A stretch of DNA of 64,000 nt, from contig NC_053189.1 of the NCBI RefSeq assembly GCF_905163445.1, forward strand, positions 11,178,001 to 11,242,000. Reading direction: 5' to 3'. Below the pieces are notes generated by a model. The model was not told the origin of the DNA and ran no database searches. It was given only the letters and a program-made list of their open reading frames with translations. Shown here one piece after another: positions 1 through 11,100 of this stretch. Positions within the stretch are counted from its first letter, which is position 1, and each line of letters starts with the position of its first letter. The DNA comes from Pararge aegeria. Its lineage: Eukaryota; Arthropoda; Insecta; Lepidoptera; Nymphalidae. The translations under genes were made by a program, and so were the position numbers.

Positions 1-228
1 TTGTTTAGCCTAAATAGATTGTTGCAGGGTTTCATACATCGTTCATATCGACATGTGTATCACATTAGCATTGACGTTTACTCAATTATAAAAGCCCTAA
101 GGGACGTGCCGTATTTTGGCTGATGTATCGTCGTACACCCTTTTTACCAACTGCAACATAGGGTGGGTAATGTTTTTCAGTTATACGTTTACCCATATGT
201 ACAATGAAAAGAAAGGCAATATATAATA

Positions 229-330
229 CCAATCCGCACTGGGCCAGCGTGGTGGACTTCGGCCTTAACACCTTCTCATTGTGGGGAGGAAACCCGTGCC
301 CTGTAGTGGGCCGGCAATGGGTTGATATAT
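229..330 (+). mobile_element. SINE 3' fragment
   Basis: CCAATCCGCACTGGGCCAGC, GTGGTGGACTTCGGCC, CCTTCTCATTGTGGGGAGG, CCCGTGCCCTGTAGTGGGCC and GGCAATGGGTTGAT form the 3' half and tail of the same SINE family. The rest of 1-667 shows only a second short repeat piece at 444-482 (CATCAGCCT then CCCACTGTTGGGCACAGG); no gene. Confidence 0.8.
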
Positions 331-667
331 ATAAAAACGCGGCTGCTGCTTATCTACCAGTACAGGATCATGTGTCCTTATCCTTTGGTCCTAGTGGTAC
401 CCTTTGGCCATATTTAATAATTATGTCTTAATAATTACACCGTCATCATCAGCCTAATAAAATCCCACTGTTGGGCACAGGCAATATCTCTTAATACAGG
501 AAAATGTAGAGGTTACTTTCATTAATTACCTTCCTTTTTTTTTAAACACATTTTGGTACCTACTAGTCTTACTGTCAAAAAATTGTCAGTAATGGTACGG
601 AGAATTGGTACTGTCCTTTGACAGTTCTTTTAACCCTTGGTCATGCTAGTAATAATGTTAACTGAAA

Positions 668-819
668 CTGGACGCTGTGATAGCTTAATGGGTAGGACTT
701 CGACATCCCTAGTACGCACCTTTAAGCTATTAAAATATCACATGCTTCAACGGTGAAGGAAAAAAACGCGAGGAAACCTGTATGCGTATGAGAGTTCTCC
801 ATGATGTTCTCAAAGGTGT
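668..819 (+). mobile_element. tRNA-derived SINE, 5' part, split by the LINE
   Basis: The head carries an A-box-like TAGCTTAATGG followed by GACTTCGACATCCC. The body then has the family signature of feature 28153-28457: GCTTCAACGGTGAAGGAAAA, GAGGAAACCTG, GAGAGTTCTCCATGATGTTC. It stops at the insertion site TTCTCAAAGGTGT (807-819). Confidence 0.8.
807..819 (+). repeat. 13-bp target-site duplication, left copy
   Basis: TTCTCAAAGGTGT is found here and again at 3138-3150, exactly bracketing the LINE. It belongs to the SINE body, so it marks the LINE integration site. Confidence 0.8.
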
Positions 820-3137
820 CATCTTCTTCTTCTTCTCTCTGGGCAGTTTCCGCACGTAAGCGCTTCGCTTGTTGTTCGTGAAATTTCCCATTGTTGCTCG
901 CTACTCCAGCCATCCAAGCTCGTCCCAGAATCCCAGCATGCCGCCTAGGTTGCTGAGGACTTCTGGGATAGTGGCTGGTGATCCTAGGTAGATCTCGCGT
1001 TGCTCTGTCACACCCGTGCACTCCAGCATCACGTGCGTAGGTGTTTCATTCGCCTCCATGCATGCTCTGCAAAGAGGGCTGTCGGTGTCACCTATAATGG
1101 AAAGATGTCTGTTTAAGGAGCTATGCCCTGTTATGAGTCCCACCATCTTCCTAAGTTTGCTTCTATCCAGGCGGAGTAGTTTGTTAGTTAGATGTTGGTT
1201 TAGGTTAGGGAAAGCTATTTTGGTTTGTTTACAATCTATTGCATTGGCCCAAAGTTGGGAATGCTCCCTTTGTATTTGTTCATGTAGCCATGTTTTGTAC
1301 TCACTGAACGGAATCGGTACGATCGGTTCTGGCCCTACTACCTTCAGTGTTGTGGCTTGGCGAGCTAGTGAGTCCGCCGCTACGTTGCCTGGGTTCCCGT
1401 CATGCCCTTTGACCCACCTTAGGGTGATGTCATTAGAGGCAGCGAGTGTTTCCAAGGCGTTGCCTTTTGTACGCCTCTTCCAGGATTTTGGTGTATGCTG
1501 TGCTGGTGTTCTTCCAGAGTCCTGGGGTTTTGAGTCTCAGGGCTGCAAGTGTAGCCTTTTTTTTTATATATAAGTGGAGCGGCGGGATGCCTAGTATGGT
1601 TTCAAGCACCGTTGTTGGTGTCGTGCTCATGCCGCCAGTGATGGCTAGACACGCTTGTCGTTGAAATTTTTGTAGTTCTTGCTGGGTAGTTATGAGTTCT
1701 GTTCTTGGCCACCATATGAGTGCAGCATATGCCAGAGTACTCCTTACTACTTACCATATGGTACAGCCAATTCATTATTTTAGGTTTTAGTCCCCAGGTT
1801 TTACCTAGCATGCGTTTGCATTGGTGTAATATAATAGTTGCTTGGTTTGTTTTGTCTTCTATGTGCCTTTTCCAACTGAGCTTGCTGTCCAAGGTAACTC
1901 CTAGGTATTTCACTTCATTAGACAGGGTGAGGCACGTATTAAACAGGGTGGGTAATTTTGGTATATCCGGTTTCCTTTTGTTAGTGAAGAGAACCAGCTC
2001 TGTTTTCTTAGGGTTTACTGAAAGATCGTTTCCTGACACCACCTTTCAATTAGTCGCAGAGCTCTTTGCAGGATTTCGCATAGCGTATATTCTAGTTTAC
2101 CGCTGATGAGAATTGCAATGTTATCTGCGTACCCTATAGTGTAAAATCCACCTGTGTTGAGTTTTGTTATAAGGTCGTCGACAACCAGGTTCCAGAGGAT
2201 TGGTGATAGCACTCCTCCTTGTGGACAACCTCTGGCTACTATTCCCTTTGTAATTCCGTTTATATCCACTTGTATTATTCTGTGCTCCAGTAGCGCTCCT
2301 ATCCAACTACGCAGTGTTGGGTGTACGTTGTAGCGTGATAGAGCTTTATCTATGCTAATAAAGGTTGTTTTATCAAAGGCTCCTTCGATATCGATGAAGG
2401 TTCCTAATGTTGATATCTTGTTTCCTAAGTCGCGTTCTATTTTGGTTACAAATGAGTGTAGCGCGGTTTTGGTTGATTTGCCTGTGTTGTAGGCGTGTTG
2501 ATTTGGGTGTGAAGGTAGGTCCCTCAGTGCGCCATCTCTTAGGAATCGGTCCCCCAGTCTTTCCAGCGTTTTCAAGAGAAACGACGTCAAACTTATTGGT
2601 CTGAAGGATTTCGGGAGGGTGTAGTCACTTTTTCCTGGTTTTGGGAGGAAAATTACTTTGACTTCTCTCCAAGCCAGTGGTATGTATCTGTAGGCTATAC
2701 ATGCCTTGTATATAGCTATTAGCCAGGGTGTCAGTTGGGTCCGGCCCCATTGTAGGAGTGCTGGAAAGATGTTGTCATTTCCTCCCGTCTTGAATGAGTG
2801 GAAAGTATTAATGGCCCATGTTAGTCTTTCTGGTGTGACTATTTTTTTTGCGAGGGTCCAGTCTTCTTCGCTGAGATCTCTTACTCCGTAGTTGTTCCAG
2901 TCTGGTGCATTTACTATTTTGCAGCCTGGAAAGTGGGTCTCAATCAGTGTTTCGCTCATCTCTTTGTCGTTCTTTGTGTATGTTCCATCATGTTTTTTCA
3001 ATGACCCAAGTGTACGGTTATTGTCTCGGGCCAGAATTTTCCTGATTTTGGCAGCACCGTCGTAAGATTCGATGTTGGCGCAGAACTTCTGCCAGGAGTT
3101 GTTTTCCTTGTCTCTGATACGTTTATTATATTGGTAT
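820..3137 (-). pseudogene. 5'-truncated, frame-broken LINE with RT and partial RNase H
   Basis: Read on the - strand from 3137 downwards. The first segment (to 2015) encodes a non-LTR reverse transcriptase: KVIFLPKPGKSDYTLPKSFR, IDIEGAFDKTTF (motif A), GCPQGGVLSPILWNLVVDDL and YADNIAIL (motif C). Frameshifts near 2040, 1740 and 1440 split the rest. The RT thumb and connection lie in 1433-2042. An RNase H end (LRWVKGHDGNPGNVAADSLA) and a C-terminal C-x2-C-x8-H-x4-C knuckle (CRACMEANETPTHVMLEC) lie in 901-1455. The early acidic RNase H motifs are missing, apparently by internal deletion near 1455-1480. Motif C is YADN instead of YADD, so the catalytic pair is damaged. ORF1 and the endonuclease are absent (5' truncation). 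The 3' end is a (GAA)n-like tail near 820-840. RNase H plus this layout suggests the I group. It sits inside a SINE, flanked by a 13-bp duplication. Confidence 0.9.
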
Positions 3138-3185
3138 TTCTCAAAGGTGTATGGACTCGACAAAACCGTACAGGGCCAGCCATCT
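3138..3185 (+). mobile_element. tRNA-derived SINE, continuation after the LINE
   Basis: TTCTCAAAGGTGT (3138-3150) repeats the sequence at 807-819 exactly. ATGGACTCGAC and CCGTACAGGGCCAGC follow, which match the next part of the SINE consensus (TGGACTCCACCAATCCGCACTGGGCCAGC in other copies, read in pieces). This joins the two SINE halves across the LINE. Confidence 0.75.
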
Positions 3186-3194
3186 GTGCAAACC

Positions 3195-3387
3195 TAAAAT
3201 ATGTGTTTAATTTTGCCCGAATAGTGGTTGGAGATAGAGGACAGAACTCCTCAGTGGACTGCAGGAAACCCCTCATTTAAGGCTTAGCGATACTGAATAC
3301 TTTAATTTTTTTTAGAACTGCAACTAAATTTAATGCCACATCAAAAAAAAAATCAAACGCAGACGAAGTCGCGGGCAACAGCTAGTC
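3195..3387 (+). repeat. Interspersed repeat, 3' part (same family as 6291-7002)
   Basis: Shares TGTTTAATTTTGCCC, TGGAGATAGAGGACAGAACT, CATTTAAGGCTTAG and the end GACGAAGTCGCGGGCAACAG with the copy at 6291-7002, but lacks about 250 bp of its middle. An (AAT)n run follows at 3404-3422. Confidence 0.75.
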
Positions 3388-3422
3388 AATTATAAATTTA
3401 TTAAATAATAATAATAATAATA

Positions 3423-6224
3423 TAATATCAAGCATCGCCTGTTTCCGTTTTTTAAATTCTCATTAACTTTGTAGATATTCCAGATTCAAAAGCCTAACAT
3501 ACTTATTTGCATTACGGATAAAACATTCGAATCTATTGTCCGGGAGAGCTTTTCGCGAAGTTATTAAGTGGATTCGAACTAGGTCGATAGGCATCCTGTA
3601 TGAACCTTTCGATGCAACCATATTCAAAACCAACGATATGACCTACATTACACGACGCAATTGCCACGTTTATTCTATGAATACAAATGAAATTTCAAAT
3701 AATCACCATCACAGCTTATGGCGTATCTGCCTGTTAAATCTGTCTGTTTGAAAGCGATAACTAATCTCAACAATACTTGATGGATTTTGTTAAATAATTC
3801 ACCAGAATTCATATCGCTCAAAAATATAATTTATTCTTCACCAGCTGTACCTGCCTGCGCCTTCTTCTCCGTTTACTATTCGAGTGTACATCTCTTCAAT
3901 GTATCTCTATTTAAATTGTCAATGCGAAAGCAAAAAATACAGTCACTTCATTTACCTAAGCACCACATGTCATCAAAACGCGCTCAGTCATTTCAGCATG
4001 AAGAGGCTATCACAGACTGCGTTTTAGATGCGATGGACACAGAGCGGCACGTTGCAAGACGTGCTTTTTGCATATGCTTAAATGGTTACTCATGTCAAGC
4101 CGGGGCGATATATTTACTTATCTAGGAAAGTAAGAAATATCTTAGCTTTAATGTAATAAAGCACATTGTTGTCAATGCTATGCCGAAATTGCTGATAAGA
4201 TTCGAAGTCTGACGTTGTGATGCTTCAAATGTGGAATACACATTAAATATTACCTCACTCCTATTGCTTAAATATCCTCCAAAGACTAACGAATAATAAA
4301 AAAAATGATACGTAAGTCCAAGCCAAGCTTGAGCACGGATTTCGTACAGGCAATATACAAAGATTTCGTATTTGAAGAAAAAATAAAAATGTAAACCGAA
4401 TGTATTATTGGTTTATGTAAATTTTACGGAAAACTTCAGCATCTGTAAATCAAAACAAGCATGAAGTTTGGTTGAGTTGTCATATTTACAAACGGAACTT
4501 AGCAAGAGAACTAAAACTAAACAAACATAACTTATTGACCGAAAACATTAAATTAACATTACATTAAAAAAATAATCCCTATTGTTAAAAACCGCAACAC
4601 TAACTTTGTTTGCAGAGTTTTATTGCCAATATTTCAAAAAAACTATACTAATAATTAGAGACTTTTTTTATTTTTCATGACGTTAGTAGTTAGAGAAATA
4701 ATAATGACCGACAGCCGTTGTACCGCGAGGGTTCCGTTTATTCAACTGCGAGTAGGGTTCACTTTTTGAGAGAACTTCACGATCAGTCATACTTATTATT
4801 ACATGACATTATGGTATCATACTCTCTCAATCTCTATGTCGTGTTCGTCATTGCTAAGGGTCGTTCCCCTTTCACTTACAATCTTTTGATTTTGTGCTAT
4901 TTGACTCGAGGTATCATACCACGTAATACGTATACCTCATCGTGATCGTTAAATTAAGATCATTATGAATATGTCTTAGCGTATTTTTGCCTCAACCGCA
5001 AGTATACTCGTACTCGTTTGTCTGGAGATAACTCCATGCGGAATTCAAAATTAATGATTTTCGGATTTATTTCTCAATTACTCGGACCGTAAAAATATTT
5101 ATTTATTTATACTCTTTATTTGTACACCACCAAAAAAAAGAACAAACACTTCAATGAATGAAGCAGGATACAAAAGGCGGCCTTATCGCTAAGTAAAGAT
5201 CTCTGCCAGGTCTCCTGCCAAAAAATACCTTCTGCAAGTCGATAATAAATATGAGAAACACATTTGGCTACAAATACTGCACATTGTTATATTAACCAGG
5301 TACGTACCCCTTCAAAGAAAACAGATGAATAAATAAATAAGCATTGCCGTATACAATGGGCAACGTGAACTTTAAAAACATTGAACCACTTCGTGTAAGG
5401 GGCGCACGGCAAACAGAACTTGGCAATGCTCTACAAACCAGATAGAAACCTATTTTGCTATTTTCAGTTAAATTATTAAATTACCTACGGTAACACAGCG
5501 AATTTCCTGAGTGCTGTGGCTGCATAAGAACGTTATGTAACTGCTCTCCGTAATATAATTTATGTGATGGGACAGAACCATAGGAACTTGTTTGTTGTAT
5601 TAATAAAAAATAGCGAGTATTTCTATACGAAAAGAGAGATCGACGACATTCTTGTCGAAAATAATAATGATGCATAAATTCCATTACCAATGAGTTTTTT
5701 ATAGTACTATAAAATCCAATAGCTAGAAGTTAAAAAACAAAGTGATATTAATGTTACGGAAAATTAACATAAGTTAATCAAATTATTTTGTCCATACAAA
5801 ATAATCACCGGCCCGAAAAGGCGTTAGCAGTTGTACAGTGGGATCAGATTCTTTGAAATAGCCGACACCCGCCTTTCTATGAGCCCGTAGCCCTTTTCTA
5901 AGTGCGCCAACTATTTGACCGAACGAATGAACTATTGGCTGGCCACTTCCCGGCACGGCGTCTCACTGTTCTGTACTAGAATAGAAAGATTGAATGGAGG
6001 TGGAATGTAACGCCGGAGGAACAAGTTTGTTACGTTTATGAGCACATTTACCGGAATATATATAAAATTTATATAATATAATAAAATCAGCCACATATTT
6101 ATGACTAATTGAACATAACGTTTATTATATCGATAAATAGTGTTAGGTATGCCAAAAAAGTACTAGATTGGTATTTTCCATACAACGCGAGGCGTTGGTT
6201 TAGTGTGGGACAATCTAACAACAA
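3423..6224. other. Intergenic stretch, no gene seen
   Basis: AT-rich sequence without convincing coding potential. A short repeat at about 4020-4100 (GGACACAGAGCGGC, TTGCAAGACGTGCT) recurs at 14775-14880. Another interspersed fragment at about 5098-5235 contains AAAGGCGGCCTTATCGCTAA, a motif common in lepidopteran retroelement 3' ends. Nothing else was recognised. Confidence 0.6.
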
Positions 6225-6290
6225 TCCCTATCCCTATCCCTATCCCTATCCCTATCCCTATCCCTATCCCTATCCCTATCCCTACCCCTA
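6225..6290 (+). repeat. (TCCCTA)n hexamer array
   Basis: Eleven hexamers of TCCCTA, the last one CCCCTA, immediately followed by CTAATATTATAAATGTGAA, the start of an interspersed repeat. It encodes a (YP)n peptide only by accident. Confidence 0.95.
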
Positions 6291-7002
6291 CTAATATTAT
6301 AAATGTGAATGTAAGTTTGTTTGTTACGCTTTCACGCAAAAACTAATAAACCGATCATCACGAAACTTTGTACACCGAATCCTGAAAGTATTAAATAATA
6401 TAGGATGTTTTTTATCCCGAAATTAAGCTCATTCTTTTGGGAGAGGGGGCGAAAGTGTTTGACGATTTTACATCGTAACGCCGTAAAATGATAACCGATT
6501 TAAATAACTACTTTTGTACGTTAGAGGTTATAATTTGTGTTTAATTTTGCCCAAATTTCGTGTAGATCTGATGAATGTGATTGGAGATAGAGGACAGAAC
6601 TCCTGTGGGGACGGCAGCAAACCCGTCATTTAAGGCTTAGCTATCCTAAGTACATAAAGTAAACATTTATAGGGCCCTCAGTGCTGGGACTAAATAAAAG
6701 TTGTCAGAAATGCTCTTCGTTAACTTTAGCATATGAATCAACTAATAATGCGATTTCGATTCTTCCCTCAACGATCAATATTATTTGTAAGTGATAGAAG
6801 GAGCTGAGACTGATTAGACAGTTCTTTATAAATATTGTTTATTATGTGAATTGAAAAATTTATTTTTAAAAACTACTCCAGTCCTTTTTTATATAAGAAT
6901 ACACAACTTAAAAATTTCATTAGATTTACACCTAAATTGAATGCCACATGTCTTTCTAAAAACAAAAAAAAACGCAGATGAAGTCGCGGGCAATAGCTAG
7001 TT
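6291..7002 (+). mobile_element. Interspersed repeat starting CTAATATTATAAATG and ending GCGGGCAATAGCTAG
   Basis: About 710 bp. The start (AAGTTTGTTTGTTACGC, TTTCACGCAAAAACTA, CACGAAACTTTGTACACC) and the end (GAAGTCGCGGGCAATAGC) are widespread in Lepidoptera. Partial copies here lie at 3195-3387, 10770-10985 (inverted) and, more degenerate, 43010-43100 and 45080-45190. No coding capacity is seen; the class is not settled by eye. Confidence 0.75.
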
Positions 7003-7494
7003 AGTTTATATAACGATTCAAAAAATACATTTCTCTTAAGTCCAAGTTGGTATTCAATAGCGATAGAACCTATTTTTAAAAACGTCCATAATAATTCTAG
7101 TACAAATAAAGCTAGCAGAGAACTTTGTACAGAGCCTTTGATCGGCTTTTACTTTCCGAGTTTCAAATAGAACAAATAGCGGCAAACGCAAACACTAGAC
7201 TACAGAATATTTTATCACTAAAGCTGGCCACACACGTACCGAATCGGAAAATATAACAAAAGAGTTATAATAAAACCGTAACCCGAAATTATACCGGATA
7301 CTAGTCGGTAGTTATTGATTAACGTGCTGGCCACAAGACGCGCGATGCGACTGGTGAAGCAACAGCGATGCGACTAAACATATTTAGGGAAATACGACAA
7401 GCGATTTGGTTACCCATAGTTTTTATTCAATTCGCACAAAAAATAATTTTACGCTAGCACGTAAAAGTTATATAGGTATAACTTAAACTTAAAG
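7003..7494. other. Intergenic, no gene; possible small DNA-transposon remnant
   Basis: CTGGCCACACACGTACCGAA at about 7215 and the repeated GCGATGCGACT between 7340 and 7380 look repeat-like. No open frame of note. Confidence 0.35.
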
Positions 7495-7720
7495 AGGGAG
7501 GCTAGCCAAGTGGTAAATACTTCGGCCTCCCATTCAGGGGGTCGAATTCGGGCCCTTACTTTTCGGAGTGTGTGTATAATCTAATTCAAGTAATTAAATA
7601 ACACTAGCTTTAACAGTTAAGGAAAACATCGTTCTCAAAGGCGTGTTGAAGTCTACCCTACGCACTTGGCCTTGTGATACAACCTAAACCATTTTCAGCC
7701 TGAGAGGAGACCAGCACAAT
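7495..7720 (+). mobile_element. SINE copy, near full length
   Basis: GGCTAGCCAAGTGGTAAATA and TTCGGCCTCCC (A-box region), GGGGGTCGAATTCGGGC (B-box region), TTTTCGGAGTGTGTG, then TTCTCAAAGGCGTG, AAGTCTACC and CCTGAGAGGAGACC. A further tail-like piece at 7955-7984 (CCGGTAATGGATTGATAATG) lies just upstream of the first visible DIP-like exon. Confidence 0.8.
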
Positions 7721-8009
7721 TACTATAGGAAGGAGACAACAATTATGTCCCCCGATTATATTCCCTGACAAGGAATCAACGTGTCAGTTTGCCATAGTAG
7801 GGAGAGGTTGTTTAGTGCCCACGTTTATTATTACACGCATATTATTTCCATTTAAGCGCCAATGCTCGGAGAGTTGATAAAGCTGTGGGAGAAGATGAAA
7901 TTGTATTCTGAAGAATACCGGGGACAAAAATGTCCATGCTAGCCTTGCAGTGGAGTGGACCGGTAATGGATTGATAATGATTATACTCTAACTTAATTGT
8001 TTGTTTCAG

Positions 8010-8113
8010 AGTCCCTGTTTCCCCGTTTCGTGGAGCCGGTCCCAAACGTCACGGTAACGGTGGGAAGGGACGCGCTCTTAGCGTGCGTCGTCGAGGATCT
8101 AAGAGGATACAAG
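8010..8113 (+). CDS. DIP-like exon a: N-terminal half of Ig1
   Basis: Acceptor TTGTTTCAG ends at 8009 and the donor GTATTA starts at 8114. The exon opens with the last two bases of a split codon, then 34 codons, and ends on a codon boundary. It contains PRFVEPVPNVTVTVGRDALL followed by the first Ig1 cysteine (ACVVEDLRGYK). The PxF.EP.PNVTV.VGRDA pattern is diagnostic of DIP Ig1. Confidence 0.93.
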
Positions 8114-11100
8114 GTATTATAAACTAATTTCGTTATGAACATTAATTGAGTAATAATGAGTTTATTTACAATGTTTCGGAGCCGATAACAATGTTAGCTT
8201 TAATTAATTAACTTTAAATTCCAGCATGAATCGTGTTTTGTAAACATACTAGGAATTTTTCAATAAGTGAACTTCGATTTGAATTATTTAACTTTATTAT
8301 GAACACTCAAAGTCCTCAATTTGAAATCTGGACTATGGTCAAAACATTCGATCAACGCATCTTTTAAAAAGATTATTTACCGACCGGTAATGGGTCGATA
8401 TGATGATAGTAAATAGAAAGTTATAAATAGATATTTGTAATTATTCTAACTATAAAAGAAGTCAACATAGGTTTTAATTAAAACCTTTCTGCCCACTACA
8501 AGGCATGGATCTCCTACCACAATGAAAAGGGGTTAACGCCGTAGTCCACCACGCTGGCCCAGTGCGGATTGACTCCACATACCTTTGAGAATATTATGTA
8601 GAACTCCCAGGATTGTAGGTTTCCTCACGATGTTTTAATTCACCGCGGAATCAGGTGATATTTTTAATGACAACTCTATTTGCTATACGAAGTTCTATCT
8701 AAAAATAATGTAGTATTATGAATCAAGAATATTATAGTATTCTTTTAATTCACAAAAGCATAGCATTCCTAAAGATTTTACTTACAAATATCACTATTAC
8801 AGTAAAAGTTTATAATAATATAAGAGAACGTGGGTGTTAGTCTCTATAAAAGGTATGTAACATCAATTCTACACAACTCCATTTGTTCTGCAAGAAGTTT
8901 TAACAAGCCAACTTAATATCACTTTACTCAGAATGCACGATTCACCAGTTATTAATCATGCAGGACGGGTAGTTAGCGAAATTGGAGTGGCATGTAGAGT
9001 GGGTACTCGGATTTAAGTGGTAAAAGCAGAACAGAGTTTTAGAAGACGATTTAATATTCTTTGACGAGTAAATAAGTCCACGCTCGCACGGCATTGTGGA
9101 GCTGTGGCATGGAACAAAGACATTATTGAATTACCTCATTGTGTGTCCTGAATTTCGAATAATAGTGCGGAATATAAATGGGGTTTTGTGGTATTTAAAA
9201 TATATTATAAGAATTCGCTTTATGCCTTTTATTTATATCATTTCCAGGCATGGTCGAAAATCTAAAAATAGGTTTATGAGCATGAGCATTCCTCAACAAC
9301 AAGGACCAATTGCATCGCGAGAATTTTGAAAGTGAATAAATGTATGGTTGGCCGAATCGCGCAACGTTCCGCCGGTCTCCGCTACCCGTGACATGTTTGG
9401 TATATTTCCATACACAATAGACGCTTCACCAGTTACGGGAATGTTGCCAGCGCGTTAATAACCAGTACCCTAAGAACACAGAACAGCAGTACCTATACTT
9501 TTGAACGATATACGTAATTTTACCAAAGGAGTATTTTTTTTAGTGGCTAATCTTTGTTTATATACTACTAGTTGTCGCCAGAGACTTCGCCCGATGAAAT
9601 TTGGATTTGCTATGAAATTAGAAGAAATTCCGGAACCGCCTACGTTAATCTTCAGCAGAACCTAATAATCAGTAGCATGATTTATACGTTATATCAGGTT
9701 ACAATCAGACAGAAATACATACTCTAGAGTTTATCCTATTATCTACATTTGATTTATAAAAGCAAAGTTTAAAAAAATTCTGACATAAAAGTCCTAAAAA
9801 AAGGTTATTAATTTTTTTTCGTGCTCCTGAGCCAGTTTCCGCTTTTAAAAATTCTCGTCTGTTGTACGTGCATCCCTAACTTATATGCCCATTTATTTAT
9901 GTGTTAACTTAAATGCCAATTTTACGTCTGTAACTTCAAAAACATAGGACTTTCATGCAAACTTGCAACCGTTTAACTTTCTTCTTTTAGTTTTGGATAA
10001 AACATTTTCTTAACTGATATATATGCATGAATTGAAACCTATTTTCTAAATTGATGGTCTGTAGACTTAATCGTAGTAATGAAAAAATAGGAGAAACTTT
10101 CACCGCCTATTTTACCACCCTGAAAATGTGAAATCGAAAAAAAAGGTTGATATATGTATTTTTAACCTAAACATAGTTCATACAAACGACCATCCTCTGT
10201 TTTGCCCCTTTCAAAAGTAAAAAAGTTCGAAGATCAAAATTCAAAGAGATGAATATTTTCTGAATTGTTGTCAATACTTTAAAAGAAACCTATTTTCTAA
10301 ATTTCAGGTTTGTAGACTATTTTACCGTTTTCAAGGGGAGATTTTTCCAACATAAAATACTGTATAGATTTTTATTATTTACAGCCAATAACCTAACTGC
10401 CGATTTCTACGTATCTAACTACAAAAATATAGGATTTTCATACAAACTTTGAACTTAGTGGGGTAATTTCTCAAAATGGTTTCTTAGATAAGAACGAATG
10501 TCGAACGAACATCTTACGGCCTAAAAGAAACCTACCTTTCAAATTTCCTACCTTCAGCTGAATCAGTTAATCAGTCAGTGACTTTTCGCTTTTATAGATA
10601 TACAGAAGATGGAGATACTTGAATTCCCTATAAAAAATTACTGCATTAATGTGTGGCTTAGCAGCAGCACTAAATATTAGTCGATAGCGATCGTTAAGCA
10701 ACGTTGACCCAAGTCAGTAAATGGATGGGTGCCCGTCCGTGGAAATTTGAAAGATAATTTGGTATCCAACAGCCTCAGCTCCTTTCACTAACACAGAATA
10801 GTATTCGCCAAAGGAAGAATCGAAATCGCATTGTTAGTTGATTTATATCAAACACTTTCTTCCCCTCTCCCAAGGGAACTAAACGAAATTTCGGGATAAA
10901 AATTGTGTGAAGTTTCATTTCAATTCATTCAGCAATTTCAGCGTGACGCGCGGCAGACAGATAGACAGACACGAATTAAATAATAACAGTTTTGGGTTCA
11001 GCATCGGTTATAGAGTGACGTCCAAAAGATTTTTTTATATTATTTGACCAGTTATATGTGTTATTATTTCAATAGTACACATATAATATTTTAATATTAT

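Noticed and set aside
1016..1573. 185-codon + strand frame
   Set aside because: Antisense shadow of the LINE RNase H/connection region read on the - strand.
3787..4125. 112-codon + strand frame upstream of the DIP-like gene, as a possible signal-peptide exon
   Set aside because: No N-terminal signal peptide, wrong relation to the phase-1 acceptor at 8010, and its end overlaps an interspersed repeat.
6225..6290. Interstitial telomeric repeat
   Set aside because: The lepidopteran telomere unit is TTAGG; TCCCTA/TAGGGA does not match it.
6109..6294. Small protein ending in (YP)n
   Set aside because: The tail is a translation of the (TCCCTA)n microsatellite; no start context or conservation signal.
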